Source: Clostridiaceae bacterium
GTDB taxonomy: Bacteria > Bacillota > Clostridia > Acetivibrionales > DTU013
Assembly (NCBI GenBank): GCA_012799845.1
Contig: JAAZKL010000086.1
Location: 1 to 5,285, forward strand
Direction of reading: 5' to 3'
Length of the DNA stretch: 5,285 bases
Positions 4,438-5,285 of the stretch are shown here, piece by piece (within the stretch, counting starts at the first letter, position 1; each line of letters opens with the position of its first letter). The translations under genes were made by a program, and so were the position numbers. The notes under the pieces are model-generated. The model saw only the letters and a list, made by a program, of their open reading frames with translations, did no database searches and was not told where the DNA came from.

Positions 4438-5285
4438 ATGGAACTTAATGAAAGGGCGCTATTGGTCGGCGTCGATCTTAATAATGATGACGATTTCGAA
4501 AAATCGATGGATGAACTGGAAAACCTTACAGAAGCATGTGGATATGAGGTTGCCGGAAGGATCGGACAGAATCTGAAAACCGTCAGCAATGCATACTATA
4601 TCGGCGCCGGGAAAGTTGAAGAGACGGCAGCGATGGTGAAAGCGACTGAGGCGGATGTCGTCATCTTCGATAATGAGCTGACGCCTACCCAGCATAGAAA
4701 TCTTGAAAAAGCCCTGGGCTGCAGGGTGCTGGACAGGACGCAGCTGATACTTGAGATATTCGCGCAGAGAGCGCGGACGAAAGAAGCCATGCTGCAGGTC
4801 GAGGTCGCAAGGCTTCAGTATATGCTGCCCAGGCTGGCAGGCAGGGGCGAGTTCATGGACAGGCAGGGCGGCGGAGGCGTCGGCACTGTCGTCAGGGGCG
4901 GCGGCGAGAAGAAGATAGTTCTCGACCGGAGGAGGATCGAGCAGAGTATCGCAGCCCTGAGGAGAGAACTGAAAGATATCAGAAAGGACCGGCATGCGCA
5001 GCGCAAAAGGAGGAGCGAGTCCGGGCTGCCCCTGGTGGCGCTCGTGGGCTATACAAACGCTGGCAAATCGACGGTTATGAATGCCCTGGTGGAGTTTTCA
5101 CAAAAGCCTGACACAAAAAAGGTATTCGAAAAGGACATGCTTTTCGCGACGCTCGAGACCTCGGTACGAAGGATAGAACTGCCGGATAACAGGGCGTTCC
5201 TGCTTTCTGATACCGTAGGGTTCGTCAGTAAACTGCCGCATGAGCTTGTCAAGGCGTTCCGTTCGACTCTCGAAGAAGTGAAGGA
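4438..5285 (+). CDS. hflX: GTPase HflX, 3' end beyond the window
   Basis: ATG 4438 follows GGGGAG (4425-4430) with seven bases between. The frame is open to the window edge: 282 whole codons, against roughly 410-440 in the family. HflX binds the 50S ribosomal subunit and can split ribosomes during stress (family knowledge).

Seen here: the N-terminal nucleotide-binding-like domain with YYIGAGKVEE (53-62); the basic, helical linker beginning DRTQLILEIFAQRARTKEAM; a Gly-rich loop RQGGGGVG (142-149); the conserved LDRRRI helix; then the G domain with G1 GYTNAGKST (204-212), G2/switch I around Thr238 (LFATLETSVRR) and G3 DTVGF (258-262). G4, G5 and the C-terminus lie outside the window. The linker reads RGGGEKKIVLDRRR rather than the common RGPGETQLE-DRR form, a divergent variant. 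The gene is separated from the upstream synthetase by a terminator and has its own promoter region. Confidence 0.97.
   Translation, partial: MELNERALLVGVDLNNDDDFEKSMDELENLTEACGYEVAGRIGQNLKTVSNAYYIGAGKVEETAAMVKATEADVVIFDNELTPTQHRNLEKALGCRVLDRTQLILEIFAQRARTKEAMLQVEVARLQYMLPRLAGRGEFMDRQGGGGVGTVVRGGGEKKIVLDRRRIEQSIAALRRELKDIRKDRHAQRKRRSESGLPLVALVGYTNAGKSTVMNALVEFSQKPDTKKVFEKDMLFATLETSVRRIELPDNRAFLLSDTVGFVSKLPHELVKAFRSTLEEVK

Noticed and set aside
4367..4576. Forward 69-codon frame starting upstream of hflX, considered as a leader peptide or alternative gene
   Set aside because: It overlaps the conserved hflX start by more than 130 bases in another frame, and no ribosome binding site precedes it.
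4459..4995. Minus-strand 178-codon frame inside hflX
   Set aside because: The forward frame carries unmistakable HflX domains over the same bases, so the antisense frame is a compositional shadow.
1..5285. CRISPR array, tRNA, rRNA, transposase or phage attachment site
   Set aside because: There is no regularly spaced repeat array, no cloverleaf-like sequence and no transposase-like frame. The only direct repeats are the two short sets upstream of hflX.

Overview
The window looks like chromosomal DNA from an anaerobic, Gram-positive-type bacterium, most likely a Clostridia-class Firmicute. This is an inference. It rests on strong AGGAGG-like ribosome binding sites, sigma-A type promoters, a lipobox lipoprotein, U-tailed intrinsic terminators, and an HflX whose linker resembles Firmicute variants. 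No RNA gene, CRISPR array or transposase was seen. All genes I accept with confidence are on the + strand.

Bases 1-391 hold the possible last codons of an upstream gene, an intrinsic terminator (137-170), a very doubtful minus-strand micro-ORF and a good promoter (262-290). Bases 392-2337 form an accessory patch of small exported proteins of unknown function. First is a secreted protein with an in-frame amber codon inside its signal peptide (392-838). Second is a short secreted protein broken by a frameshift at a T6 run (904-1147). Third is a degenerate copy of a lipoprotein, missing its signal, internally deleted and frameshifted (1202-1569). Fourth is the intact lipoprotein paralog (1642-2337). 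Three of four neighbours are therefore disrupted. Either this is a decaying gene-family locus, or some of the lesions are sequencing errors.

Bases 2338-2586 are intergenic, with a near-consensus promoter (TTGATA-17-TATAAT) and a leader that could fold. They lead into an intact 546-residue AMP-forming acyl-CoA synthetase (2587-4227), closed by a terminator. The next spacer has two sets of AT-rich direct repeats and -10-like boxes. It precedes hflX (4438 to the window end, truncated by the edge), a ribosome-associated GTPase.

The genes do not form one pathway: the synthetase and hflX appear to be separate transcription units, and the exported-protein patch is unrelated to either. I found no convincing new multi-gene system. 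The most unusual items are the uncharacterised lipoprotein family with its decayed tandem copy, the amber codon in a signal peptide, and the repeat-bearing hflX upstream region.
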